A stretch of 14,075 nucleotides of DNA, from assembly GCA_905207425.1 (NCBI GenBank), contig CAJLLB010000039.1:1-14075 (forward strand), in the 5' to 3' direction. The notes beneath the pieces are model-generated. The model was given only the letters and a program-made list of their open reading frames with translations, was not told the DNA's origin and did not search any database. The translations under genes were made by a program, and so were the position numbers. Of the stretch, positions 6,394-13,987 are shown piece after piece. Origin of the DNA: an uncultured Collinsella sp. (GTDB lineage: Bacteria > Actinomycetota > Coriobacteriia > Coriobacteriales > Coriobacteriaceae). Positions within the stretch are counted from its first letter, which is position 1. Each line of letters begins with the position of its first letter.

Positions 6394-6972
6394 GTGGTCA
6401 CGACGACGTTTGCTTCGCCTTTGGGCGAAATCTTGCTTGCCGCTGATGGCCGCGGTCTGACGGGGCTTTGGTTTGAGGGACAGGAGCATTTTGGCTCCAC
6501 GCTTCTCAAAGAAGATCCTGAACATGTTGAAGGCGCCGATGCAGTTTCTGGTGCTGGCGGCATGTCGTCGGTGAGTCCTGCAAATGGTGCGGCGTCTTCG
6601 GTGCTTGAGCGTTCCTGGGCTTGGCTGAATGCTTATTTTGCAGGGCAGGAACCTCGGTTTACGCCGCCGTTGCATATGATCGGTACGGCGTTTCAGCGTG
6701 AAGTTTGGTACGAGCTGCTTTCCATTCCGCGCGGCGAGGTTGCCACGTATGGCGAGATCGCCCAGCGTGTTGCGGCTCGACATCGTGTACCGGGAAACGA
6801 GGCGCCCGTTGTGTCCCCCCGTGCCGTGGGGGCTGCGGTCGCGCGTAACCCTGTTTCGATTATTGTGCCGTGCCATCGCGTGGTTGCCGCCGACGGGTCG
6901 CTCAACGGATATGCCGGCGGTCTCGACCGTAAGGAGTGGCTGCTCCGGCTTGAGGGCGCGTACGAGGAGTAG
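6394..6972 (+). CDS. ogt: Methylated-DNA--protein-cysteine S-methyltransferase
   Basis: A 192-residue repair protein that transfers alkyl groups from O6-alkylguanine (and O4-alkylthymine) in DNA to its own cysteine in a suicide reaction. The signature SIIVPCHRVV gives the acceptor C160. SPRAVGAAVARNP (141-153) is the recognition helix, with the finger arginine R143. FQREVWYELLSIPRGEVATYGEIA (100-123) opens the DNA-binding domain. The N-terminal domain starts MVTTTFASPLGEILLAADGRG. Two stretches are longer than usual: a Gly/Ser/Ala-rich linker at about 41-69 and an insert at about 130-140 (HRVPGNEAPVV) in the DNA-binding domain. GTG 6394 is chosen because of the good ribosome binding site. It lies in a damage-response neighbourhood with the SOS-box gene to its right. 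The single-domain form means Ogt/MGMT rather than Ada. Confidence 0.95.
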   Translation: MVTTTFASPLGEILLAADGRGLTGLWFEGQEHFGSTLLKEDPEHVEGADAVSGAGGMSSVSPANGAASSVLERSWAWLNAYFAGQEPRFTPPLHMIGTAFQREVWYELLSIPRGEVATYGEIAQRVAARHRVPGNEAPVVSPRAVGAAVARNPVSIIVPCHRVVAADGSLNGYAGGLDRKEWLLRLEGAYEE

Positions 6973-6987
6973 CGTTCGAGTGCTTTG

Positions 6988-7113
6988 CCTGTAGTAGCCG
7001 ACTTCGACCAAAGCTCGCTCGAGTTCGCTTTGATCAGAGCACTTAAGACCCTTGTTTTCTGTCAATAGTGCTATTTGTTCGTTGATGGATATCCGCGACT
7101 TCTGGTATTTCAT
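6988..7113 (-). pseudogene. Truncated start of an Abi_2 (AbiD/AbiF-type) abortive-infection gene
   Basis: From the ATG at 7113 (complement) the frame gives MKYQKSRISINEQIALLTEN and then KGLKCSDQSELERALVEVGYYR. This matches the opening of Abi_2 proteins as I know them: a short basic start, S/I-x-x-EQI-x-L-L-x-x-x-GL, then L-x-x-x-x-YYR. Residues after YYR no longer fit. The frame runs into the antisense of ogt, so only about 42 of some 300 codons survive. AGAGG lies four bases before the ATG, and TTGACG (7205-7210) with TATAAG (7184-7189, complement) is a possible promoter, although its 15-base spacing is short. So the 5' control region and start survive while the body has been deleted, probably by the event that placed ogt here. 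Confidence 0.6.
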
Positions 7114-7205
7114 TAAGCCTCTTGATAGAAAAAGAGCTGGAGTTGCGCATCGTTGAGAGGCTTTCCAGCTTTAGCAAAACAAACTTATAAGATGCGACGG
7201 GCCGC

Positions 7206-7224
7206 GTCAAGATAATTGCTTGAC
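7206..7224. promoter_or_regulatory. Inverted repeat GTCAAG-N7-CTTGAC at the Abi_2 remnant promoter
   Basis: A perfect six-base inverted repeat with a seven-base AT-rich spacer (ATAATTG). Each arm contains TTGAC on one strand. The arm at 7205-7210 would be the -35 box of the Abi_2 remnant. It could be an operator, or simply a pair of outward -35 elements. Nothing else in the 7114-7283 gap is recognisable. Confidence 0.35.
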
Positions 7225-7283
7225 AGCCTAGGAGGCGGCTGGTTGGCTGGCTTAAAACCCAGCGCGTGAAATGACGCTCCACG

Positions 7284-7922
7284 CTATTCAGCGCGCTTGA
7301 TAGGATGACGAACCACAGTCTTAAGTTTCTCCGGCGCACACTTGCGTGGATCGGAAAGATAGATTTCGTGATGTAAACGGGTGTCTGAGAAGTCGGGGAC
7401 ATAGCCCTGCTCGGTCGCATATTCATGCATGGCGTCTACGGTTGCCGGCTCGCTGTCGTAGGGTCCGGTATGCATGCATTGAACGCAGAGACCCTCGTCA
7501 ACTTTAAGCAGCTCGACGGCAGAAAAGTCCAGTTTCTTTTTGGCCGTGGCTTCCGCGACCGCCCAGTCAAAGTCATCCTGAGTGACGAAATCGGGCAGGC
7601 GGATGCACGAGATAAAGTTGAAATCGTCCTTGCGTACATAATCGATGTCGCCGCTCGGGGAGTCTTGCCACCAGAAGCCCTCGAGCGGCGGTACCACAAA
7701 GTCGAAATAGCCCTCGATACTCCTTGAGCCTTTCTTCGACATCTTGACGGTATAGGCGATGCCGTAAAGCAGCGGCAGGGCGTTTTGATACTCGCCACCT
7801 TCGGTATTTGGGTCGCCCTTTCCGCGAACGGCAACGTAGCTCATAGGCGGGACAGTTACGATGCTCGGCTTGCTTGCAGGTTTGTAGAGCTCCTTGCATT
7901 CCTTCTTAAAGTCGAACGCCAT
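7284..7922 (-). CDS. GyrI-like small-molecule-binding protein (COG4832 type)
   Basis: A 212-residue cytoplasmic protein starting MAFDFKKECKELYKPASKPS, the typical opening of COG4832/GyrI-like (SOUL-fold, AraC effector-binding-like) proteins. Family landmarks are PPMSYVAVRGKGDPN (25-39), YQNALPLLYGIAYTVKM (45-61), VVPPLEGFWW (76-85), CMHTGPYDSEP (149-159) and RLHHEIYLSDPRK (182-194). There is no DNA-binding domain, so it is a free-standing sensor or enzyme. Members of this family have been reported as hydrolases of cyclopropane-containing DNA alkylators. E. coli GyrI (SbmC) is SOS-induced and protects gyrase. AAAGGCGG precedes the ATG. Its promoter carries a LexA-like box, so induction by DNA damage is likely. 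The substrate is unknown. Confidence 0.85.
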   Translation of the reverse strand: MAFDFKKECKELYKPASKPSIVTVPPMSYVAVRGKGDPNTEGGEYQNALPLLYGIAYTVKMSKKGSRSIEGYFDFVVPPLEGFWWQDSPSGDIDYVRKDDFNFISCIRLPDFVTQDDFDWAVAEATAKKKLDFSAVELLKVDEGLCVQCMHTGPYDSEPATVDAMHEYATEQGYVPDFSDTRLHHEIYLSDPRKCAPEKLKTVVRHPIKRAE

Positions 7923-7963
7923 GTTGGCCGCCTTTCTGCGTATTGGCCTGCTTAGATAACGGA

Positions 7964-7992
7964 ATCATATCATAGAAACGAACAGCTGTTCG
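7964..7992 (-). promoter_or_regulatory. LexA/SOS box within the promoter of the GyrI-like gene
   Basis: CGAACAGCTGTTCG at 7979-7992 is a perfect 14-bp palindrome of the CGAAC-N4-GTTCG form recognised by Gram-positive and actinobacterial LexA. On the minus strand it lies five bases upstream of TATGAT (7969-7974), a five-of-six -10 box, with a second TATGAT at 7964-7969. It would therefore sit between -35 and -10, where LexA blocks polymerase. The GyrI-like start is about 50 bases downstream. The ABC genes on the other side begin 200 bases away and are less likely targets. Confidence 0.65.
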
Positions 7993-8136
7993 AATGATTT
8001 TGCTGACAGATAGAGATGCGTGCGTTGTGTTTGGCGGTCGGCCTGACCCAATCGATGATTTCTCTGCCTCCCCGGCGCCTCATCTATAGCTGCCGTTTCT
8101 CCATATAAAACCTGCCAAAATGAACCTGTCCCTTTT

Positions 8137-8178
8137 TGGTCGGTGCGAAATGGGTAATACTAAAGAGTTATCCGACCA
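8137..8178 (+). promoter_or_regulatory. Inverted repeat in the leader of the ABC genes
   Basis: TGGTCGG (8137-8143) and CCGACCA (8172-8178) are perfect complements 28 bases apart, ending 15 bases before the ABC ATPase start. They could be an operator or a leader hairpin close to the weak ribosome binding site (GGGA, about 8182-8185). A TATAAA at about 8105-8110 may be the -10 box, but no good -35 is seen. Confidence 0.3.
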
Positions 8179-8193
8179 GATGGGAACCGATCG

Positions 8194-8895
<702 letters not shown>

Positions 8896-8900
8896 CGCCC

Positions 8901-11666
8901 ATGGACCAGGACCGCCAAAACAGCCTACGCCGCGACGCACAGAACACGGAGCGCGAGCAGGATTTTACGACCTACCGCACTGCCCAAAGCTCAAACGATA
9001 TGGTGCCGACGGTTTTTCGCCGTGGCATCTACCGCACAATCCGAGGCAGTCTTAAGCGCTTCTTGTCAATCGTGGTCATCACCGCGCTTGGCGTGAGCGT
9101 GATGTGCGGCCTTAAGGCGGGTTGCGAGGACCTGTGCGATTCGGTTGACGCCTACTTCGACCAGCAAAATGTCTATGACATTAACGTGCAGTCGACCTAT
9201 GGCCTGACCGACGATGATCTCGCCGCCATCCAAGAGGTCGATGGTGTCGAGACGGCCGAGGGCATCTACACCGAGACCGCCTACACCGCCGTGGGTACAA
9301 CGCGCGAGCGTGTCGTCGTACAGAGCCTCTCCAAGGAGAACATCGATCAGCCAGTGCTCGTGAACGGCGATTTGCCCGAGAGCGCCGATGAGGTCGCGGT
9401 GACTTCGAAGTTCCTGAAGGCTTCGGGTAAAAAGCTCGGCGATACGGTGAGCTTTGCTGCCAACGATGCGAGCTCGTCGAACCAAAGCGCCAAGGATCAG
9501 TTTGCCGCAGGCGAGTACACCATCACGGCCGAGGTTCTCGATCCCACTGATGTGAGCTCCGACTCGACAGTCAACGCCTTTCGCGCTGCTTCGGCCGCGG
9601 ACTACAAGTTCTATGTGAGCGAGGACGCCGCGACATCTTCTTCCTACTCTGCGGTCCACGTGATCGTCGAGGGAGCCAAGAGCCTCAACTCCTATTCGGA
9701 TGCCTACGCGGCAAAGATCAACAAGGCCAAGGGCAATATCGAGAAGATCCGCGAGGAGCGTGAGAAGGCGCGCGCTCAGGAGCTGACAGTCGACACGCCG
9801 GCAAGCTTAGATGCGGCTGAGCGCCAGACGAATATGCTCTTTGGGATTGAACAGGGCAACATCAACCGCATGGCAGAGGGCAGCGACGAGCGTGCGCAGG
9901 CGCAAGCCGACCTGGACCAGCGCCGTGCCGCCGCCGACCAGCAGTTTGCCGATGCCCGCGCCGAGCTCTCTGACCTGGGCGAATGCACCTGGTACATCCA
10001 GGACCGCGGCAATATCGCAAGCTACTCGAGCGTGGAGAGCGATAGCTCGTCAATTGAGGCCATCGCCACGGTGTTTCCGTTCATCTTCTTTATCGTCGCC
10101 GTGCTCATCAGCCTCACCACCGCCACGCGTATGGTCGAGGAGGAGCGCACGCTTATTGGCCTGTACAAAGCGCTCGGCTATTCGCGCGGGCGTATTCTGT
10201 CCAAATACGTGGACTATGCGCTGTGGGCTTGTCTGATCGGCGGCGTGCTCGGCAACATCATCGGATTTGTGGGCCTGCCGCTGTTCCTGTTTACGGTGTT
10301 CGACGACATGTACTCACTGCCCCAGATGCTGCTTTCGTACGACATCGTGTCGTCGCTCGTGTCGGTGGCGCTGTTTGCCGTGGGCGTGGTGGGCGCCACG
10401 ATTATCGCCTGCCGCCACGAGATGGCCGAGACCCCGGCCTCGCTTATGCGTCCCAAGGCCCCGCGCGCTGGCTCGCGCATCTTGCTCGAGCGCATCGGCT
10501 TTATCTGGCGCCGCATGGGCTTTTTGAACAAGGTCGCTGCACGCAACCTTTTCCGCTATAAAAAGCGCGCCTTTATGACCATCTTTGGCATCGCGGGTTG
10601 CACCGCGCTTGTGATCTGCGGTATGGGTATTCGCGACACGTCGGTCGCGCTTTCGCCCAAGCAGTATGGGCATATCACGCGCTATGACTTGCTGGCGGTC
10701 GCCAACCCCGATGACTTTACGCAGACGTGCGCGGCGTTGGATGAGCGCAGCGCGGCCAATGATTCCAACGTGACCGTAACTTCGACGCTGCCGATCATGA
10801 CTGACAACGTTACCTTTACGTTTGGCGGCAAGAGCGAGACCGTGCAGCTGATCGTGGTGCCCGATGACCGCATGAACGATCTGGACGACTACGTGTGCCT
10901 CGAGGACGAGTCCAAAGAGCCGCTATCCTTGCGTGACGGAGATGTGTACCTGAGCAAGAGTTCACAGCTGGTGCTGGGGATTCAACCGGGCGATACGGCG
11001 CACGTCCAGGATTCGTCGCTCAACGTAGCCAAGGTCAAAGTCAGCGACATTTCGCTCAACTATCTGGGCAACACGCTTTACATGACGCAGGGCACCTATG
11101 AGCGCGCGTTCGGCCGAAGCGCGCGTCTTAACGGCATCTTTGTGCTGCTTAAGGGTTCATCTTCTGACCAGATTGCGTTTAGCAAGAAGCTTAAAAGCGA
11201 CGGTTGGCTCACCATCTCGAGCACGGCCGAACATTGGGAAAACTATGAGGCGAACTTTACTATCATCAATTCCGTCGTGGTGCTCGTGACCTTTATGGCG
11301 GCGTGCCTGTCGTTTGTGGTGGTGTTTACGCTGTCCAACACGAATATCTCCGAGCGCGAGCGCGAGCTGGCGACCATCAAGGTGCTGGGCTTCCGCCGTG
11401 GCGAGGTGCACCACTACGTCAACAAGGAGACGTTGATCCTCACGGCGATTGGCACCGCACTGGGCGTGCCGCTGGGTGGCCTGCTTGCCGAGAGCTTTAC
11501 GTACATCCTGCAGATGCCGTCGCTGTACTTTGACGTTGAGGTCGAGCCGCTGAGCTATGTGCTTGCCGTGGTGCTGTCCTTCGGCTTTACGATTATCGTC
11601 AACCTCGCCACCAACCGAACGCTCAACAAGATCGACATGGTCGGCGCCCTCAAGAGCGCCGAGTAA
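8901..11666 (+). CDS. FtsX/MacB-type ABC transporter permease, large
   Basis: A 921-residue permease from ATG 8901, five bases after the ATPase stop. An in-frame GTG at 8889, inside the ATPase gene, would add four residues and cannot be excluded. A basic cytoplasmic N-terminus leads to the first membrane segment (FLSIVVITALGVSVMCG, about 54-70). A large extracellular domain follows (about 75-385), ending in an acidic/basic, Ala/Gln-rich, probably coiled-coil stretch (about 270-363). The first FtsX domain (about 385-510) has VFPFIFFIVAVLISLTTATR and TLIGLYKALGYSRGRI. Another membrane segment lies near 555-577. A second extracellular domain and a C-terminal FtsX domain (about 787-915, with ELATIKVLGFRRGEV) follow, and the protein ends MVGALKSAE. 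The repeated E-R-x-x-GxxKxLGxxRxxI coupling helices are family hallmarks. It probably exports or remodels envelope components or antimicrobial peptides; the substrate is unknown. Confidence 0.9.
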   Translation: MDQDRQNSLRRDAQNTEREQDFTTYRTAQSSNDMVPTVFRRGIYRTIRGSLKRFLSIVVITALGVSVMCGLKAGCEDLCDSVDAYFDQQNVYDINVQSTYGLTDDDLAAIQEVDGVETAEGIYTETAYTAVGTTRERVVVQSLSKENIDQPVLVNGDLPESADEVAVTSKFLKASGKKLGDTVSFAANDASSSNQSAKDQFAAGEYTITAEVLDPTDVSSDSTVNAFRAASAADYKFYVSEDAATSSSYSAVHVIVEGAKSLNSYSDAYAAKINKAKGNIEKIREEREKARAQELTVDTPASLDAAERQTNMLFGIEQGNINRMAEGSDERAQAQADLDQRRAAADQQFADARAELSDLGECTWYIQDRGNIASYSSVESDSSSIEAIATVFPFIFFIVAVLISLTTATRMVEEERTLIGLYKALGYSRGRILSKYVDYALWACLIGGVLGNIIGFVGLPLFLFTVFDDMYSLPQMLLSYDIVSSLVSVALFAVGVVGATIIACRHEMAETPASLMRPKAPRAGSRILLERIGFIWRRMGFLNKVAARNLFRYKKRAFMTIFGIAGCTALVICGMGIRDTSVALSPKQYGHITRYDLLAVANPDDFTQTCAALDERSAANDSNVTVTSTLPIMTDNVTFTFGGKSETVQLIVVPDDRMNDLDDYVCLEDESKEPLSLRDGDVYLSKSSQLVLGIQPGDTAHVQDSSLNVAKVKVSDISLNYLGNTLYMTQGTYERAFGRSARLNGIFVLLKGSSSDQIAFSKKLKSDGWLTISSTAEHWENYEANFTIINSVVVLVTFMAACLSFVVVFTLSNTNISERERELATIKVLGFRRGEVHHYVNKETLILTAIGTALGVPLGGLLAESFTYILQMPSLYFDVEVEPLSYVLAVVLSFGFTIIVNLATNRTLNKIDMVGALKSAE

Positions 11667-11727
11667 CCTGTCCTGGGATTCAAGTTCTAGCGAGCTGCCG
11701 ACGCGCCCGCAGCAGCATTTTTGCATA

Positions 11728-11771
11728 AACTGCCCCGCCAAATGCATACTTTGACAGGGCGGTTGCTTTTT
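11728..11771 (+). terminator. Intrinsic terminator after the ABC operon
   Basis: AACTGCCC (11728-11735) pairs along all eight bases with GGGCGGTT (11757-11764), including one G-T wobble, across a 21-base loop. GC and five T residues follow (11767-11771). It lies about 60 bases after the permease stop. Confidence 0.6.
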
Positions 11772-11796
11772 GCCCACAGGTACCCCCGGGGGCGCC

Positions 11797-12021
11797 GTGC
11801 AAATTTCGGAGTATTCAGCGTCCCGGGGTCCGCGGGCGCGGGGGCGGGGGGTGCAAAACTGCGCTGAAAGCCCCGATTCTGAGTCCCAACGCCTCTAGAG
11901 CCGCTCGTTTTTTACAGGATGCGGCCCATGGTGCCTGCCTTTCGCCCAAAATCCAGTATGCAGGCACCCTCGGCTGCTGAATACTCCCAAAAATGCACGC
12001 CGCATCCTACCCCAGGCACCC
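11797..12021. repeat. Non-coding unit of nested inverted repeats
   Basis: No gene is seen. Three sets of repeats interlock. A 23-base sequence at 11797-11819 recurs inverted at 11976-11998 with 20 of 23 matches; its shared core reads GCTGAATACTCC on the right copy. A partial third copy, GTGCAAAA...GCTGAA, lies at 11851-11866. AGGATGCGGC (11916-11925) is inverted at 11999-12008. GGTGCCTGC (11930-11938) is inverted at 11960-11968. CAGGCACCC also recurs directly at 11961-11969 and 12013-12021. A very G-rich run (11833-11851) lies between. This is the look of a dispersed intergenic repeat or MITE-like unit rather than a simple terminator. Confidence 0.55.
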
Positions 12022-12111
12022 GTAGCAAGAAGACGAATAGCCTCGGCATCGATCGCGTCGAAAATGTTGGTGTAAGGGTGACGCCCTAGCGCCCGTTTAA
12101 CGAAGAACGGC

Positions 12112-12165
12112 CTTCGTCCTAGAATCTGAAATCACCACAACAACAGGTTCTAGGAAAGGACGAAG
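12112..12165 (+). promoter_or_regulatory. Leader hairpin before the IS256 transposase
   Basis: CTTCGTCCTAGAA (12112-12124) can pair with TTCTAGGA...CGAAG (12148-12165), interrupted only by an extra AAGGA. The right arm holds the purine-rich GGAAAGGA, the likely ribosome binding region ahead of ATG 12172. A second, competing stem (CGAAG 12101-12105 with CTTCG 12112-12116) shares the left arm. Such leader hairpins in other IS elements stop translation from read-through transcripts. Confidence 0.4.
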
Positions 12166-12171
12166 ACCGCT

Positions 12172-13452
12172 ATGGGAATCTTATCAGACCCGACGCCGGA
12201 CATGCTCGCCATGCCCCGTTTCGACGACGGCGCCATCGACATGCAGGAGCTGCTCAGGCGTCTCGCCGAGCAGGTCGTGAACGCCGTGATGGACGCCGAG
12301 GCCGACCAGCTCTGCGGTGGCGGGGGGAACAGCCGAAACGGCTACCGCGAGAGGTCGCTCGCCACCTGCGTCGGCACGCTGACGCTGCGCATCCCCAAGC
12401 TGCGCTCCGGCAGCTTCTTCCCCGAGGACGTGCTCGAGCGATACCAGCGCGTCGACCGCGCCCTCGTGGCCGCCGTGGCCGAGATGTACGCCACGGGCAC
12501 CAGCACCCGCAAGGTGCAGAGGGTGGCCGAGAAGATGGGCGTCTCCAGGCTCTCGAAGGACCAGGTGAGCGCCATCGCCTCGAGCCTGGACGCAGACATC
12601 GAGGACCTGTGCGCAAGGCCGCTCGGCGGCTCGCCGGTGCCCTACGTCTGGCTCGACGCGACCTACGTCAAGTGCCGCCGCGAGGGGCGCGTCGCCTCCA
12701 CCGCCGTGGTCACCGCCATCGGCTGCGATGCGGGCGGCTGGAGGCGCGTCCTGGGCGTCGACGTGGTCGACACCGAGTCCTACGACTCGTGGCTCGCCTT
12801 CCTGCGGGCCATCCGCTCGCGCGGGGCGGCGGGCGTGCGGCTCGTCGCCTCGGACGCCCACCCGGGGCTCGTCCGGGCGCTCGGCGAGGTCTTCCAGGGC
12901 GCCGCGTGGCAGCGCTGCGTGGTCCACCTCATGCGCGACTGCATGCGCGAGGCCGGCTCCTGGCAGCTCAGGCGCCGCGTGGGCAGGATTGTGTCGCAGG
13001 TGTTCCGCGGGCGCGACGCCGCCACCGTGACGGCCATGTACCACGCGGCGTGCGACATGCTGGAGGGGTGCTGCCCCAGGGCGGCGGCGGTGCTGGAGGA
13101 GGCAGAGCCCGACGCGCTGGCCTACCTCGACTTCCCGCCGACCCACTGGAAGCGCCTGCGCACCAACAACGTGCAGGAGAGGACCAACCGGGAGATAAAA
13201 CGCAGGTCGCGCGTCGTGCAGGTGTTCCCCTCCACGGGCTCGCTGGTGCGGCTCGCGGGCGCGGTCATGTGCGAGCAGGACGAGATATGGCAGGAGTCCA
13301 GGTACTTCTCGGAGGTGAGGATGAACGAGCTCTACGATGACGGTCGCACTCGGGGAATCGACGGTCCCGTCGATTGGGCGCGGCTTGAGGCGGAGGCCAG
13401 GAAGATGCTCGAGTCCGGCCTCGAGCTTGCGGACAGGGTCGAGGCGGCATAG
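12172..13452 (+). CDS. IS256-family (Mutator-like) DDE transposase
   Basis: A 426-residue transposase. The opening region (QELLRRLAEQVVNAVMDAEA, 25-44, and GGNSRNGYRERS) and TLRIPKLRSGSFFPE (71-85) are typical of IS256/Mutator transposases. The catalytic triad is D162 (YVWLDATYVK), D228 (LVASDAHPGL) and E336 (TNNVQERTNREIKRR). The family CxxH motif is at C249-H252 (WQRCVVHLMRD). No frameshift is seen, so it is probably active. High GC and codon use match the backbone, suggesting an element long resident in related hosts. The ATG at 12172 (MGILSDPTPD) follows the structured leader. Confidence 0.95.
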   Translation: MGILSDPTPDMLAMPRFDDGAIDMQELLRRLAEQVVNAVMDAEADQLCGGGGNSRNGYRERSLATCVGTLTLRIPKLRSGSFFPEDVLERYQRVDRALVAAVAEMYATGTSTRKVQRVAEKMGVSRLSKDQVSAIASSLDADIEDLCARPLGGSPVPYVWLDATYVKCRREGRVASTAVVTAIGCDAGGWRRVLGVDVVDTESYDSWLAFLRAIRSRGAAGVRLVASDAHPGLVRALGEVFQGAAWQRCVVHLMRDCMREAGSWQLRRRVGRIVSQVFRGRDAATVTAMYHAACDMLEGCCPRAAAVLEEAEPDALAYLDFPPTHWKRLRTNNVQERTNREIKRRSRVVQVFPSTGSLVRLAGAVMCEQDEIWQESRYFSEVRMNELYDDGRTRGIDGPVDWARLEAEARKMLESGLELADRVEAA

Positions 13453-13625
13453 GATATCAACCGTATTCCAGATTCCAGGACGCCGGGCCGACTCGCTTCG
13501 GATCGGGCTCTACACCAACTTTCTCGACACTACCGGCATCCGCCGTTTGCTCCGGTCTCAACGCACCCATCGACCGTTCAGTTATCTTTGCTAACGCGAT
13601 CACGTGCGCATTTGTCGAACAATCA

Positions 13626-13768
13626 AATGTCCGACAATGTCTGACGGAGCTGTCAGACATTCACGCACGAACAGGTGAGCTTCGTGAGCGATTGTAGGCA
13701 ACTAGTAGCCCCAGCTGCGTCTTTGGCGCAGGTTCGACGTCTGACATCTTGAATGTCTGACGTTGAAC
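13626..13768. repeat. Cluster of TGTCTGAC-type repeats in both orientations
   Basis: The motif occurs as AATGTCCGAC (13626-13635) and AATGTCTGAC (13636-13645) in tandem. It recurs inverted as GTCAGACATT (13652-13661), giving a perfect 10-bp inverted repeat around GGAGCT. It occurs again as ACGTCTGAC (13737-13745) and AATGTCTGAC (13752-13761). The right pair is itself framed by GTTCGACGT (13732-13740) and ACGTTGAAC (13760-13768), an imperfect palindrome. The stretch between has no gene I trust. It lies just upstream of a small ORF, so a multi-site operator is the simplest reading. A recombination or resolution site is the alternative. Confidence 0.55.
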
Positions 13769-13801
13769 GAAGCTGGTTGATAACAAGCAGGTGGAATAAA
13801 C

Positions 13802-13987
13802 ATGGAGCCCGACACCTCTCGCGCAATCGGCGCGCGGCAAGGGTCTGGCCCATCTCATATGTTGCCAACGCTAACGGTGAACCTGAGCGCCCGGGCACAT
13901 TCTTTGTTGGCTGAAACCGGCATAGCAACTAGCGGAAGGCATCATCGAAGGAGTGTGCTGGAAAGCACCCGTCTCCTTAACTGTTAG
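13802..13987 (+). CDS. Small ORF, possible ribbon-helix-helix DNA-binding protein
   Basis: 61 codons with a good ribosome binding site (AGGTGG at 13789-13794, seven bases before the ATG). Residues 23-60 run TLTVNLS (possible strand), ARAHSLLAETG (helix), IATSG (turn), RHHRRSVLESTRLLN (helix). That is the order of a ribbon-helix-helix (CopG/ParD-like) fold. The first 20 residues look disordered. It follows the inverted TGTCTGAC repeats, as an autoregulated antitoxin or regulator would. A toxin, if any, would lie beyond the right edge. The similarity is only a pattern judgement and the ORF could be spurious. Confidence 0.3.
   Translation: MEPDTSRAIGARQGSGPSHMLPTLTVNLSARAHSLLAETGIATSGRHHRRSVLESTRLLNC

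Larger units (their letters stand above)
12051..13533 (+). mobile_element. IS256-family insertion sequence
   Basis: One complete transposase flanked by imperfect inverted ends. GTCGAAAATGTTGGTGTA (12057-12074) matches the complement of 13511-13528 at 16 of 18 positions. CGGCATC occurs just outside both ends (12044-12050 and 13534-13540) and would be seven bases of the 8-9 bp target duplication typical of the family. If that duplication is right, the element is about 1.48 kb. The ends may be off by a few bases because the outermost match is poor. It sits immediately to the right of the nested repeat unit. Confidence 0.65.

Noticed and set aside
7006..7035. Hairpin GACCAAAGC / GCTTTGATC as an ogt terminator
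   Set aside because: One mismatch in the stem and no T-run follows. It also lies within the Abi_2 remnant's coding sequence.
6100..7113. A 337-codon minus-strand open frame across ogt
   Set aside because: Only the first 42 codons look like protein (the Abi_2 start). The rest is the antisense of ogt and its leader, rich in Arg/Pro runs typical of shadow frames.
12184..13146. A 320-codon minus-strand frame opposite the IS256 transposase
   Set aside because: His/Val/Ala/Gly-rich shadow of a high-GC transposase gene with an intact DDE triad.
13626..13768. CRISPR array
   Set aside because: The repeat units are only 8-10 bases, vary in sequence and orientation, and have no regular spacers or cas genes nearby.
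13941..13980. tRNA-Ser-like fragment (GAAGGAG...GTGC-TGGAAA-GCAC)
   Set aside because: It resembles the D-arm end and anticodon arm of a serine tRNA, but the loop is one base short and there is no acceptor stem or TTCGA T-arm on either side.
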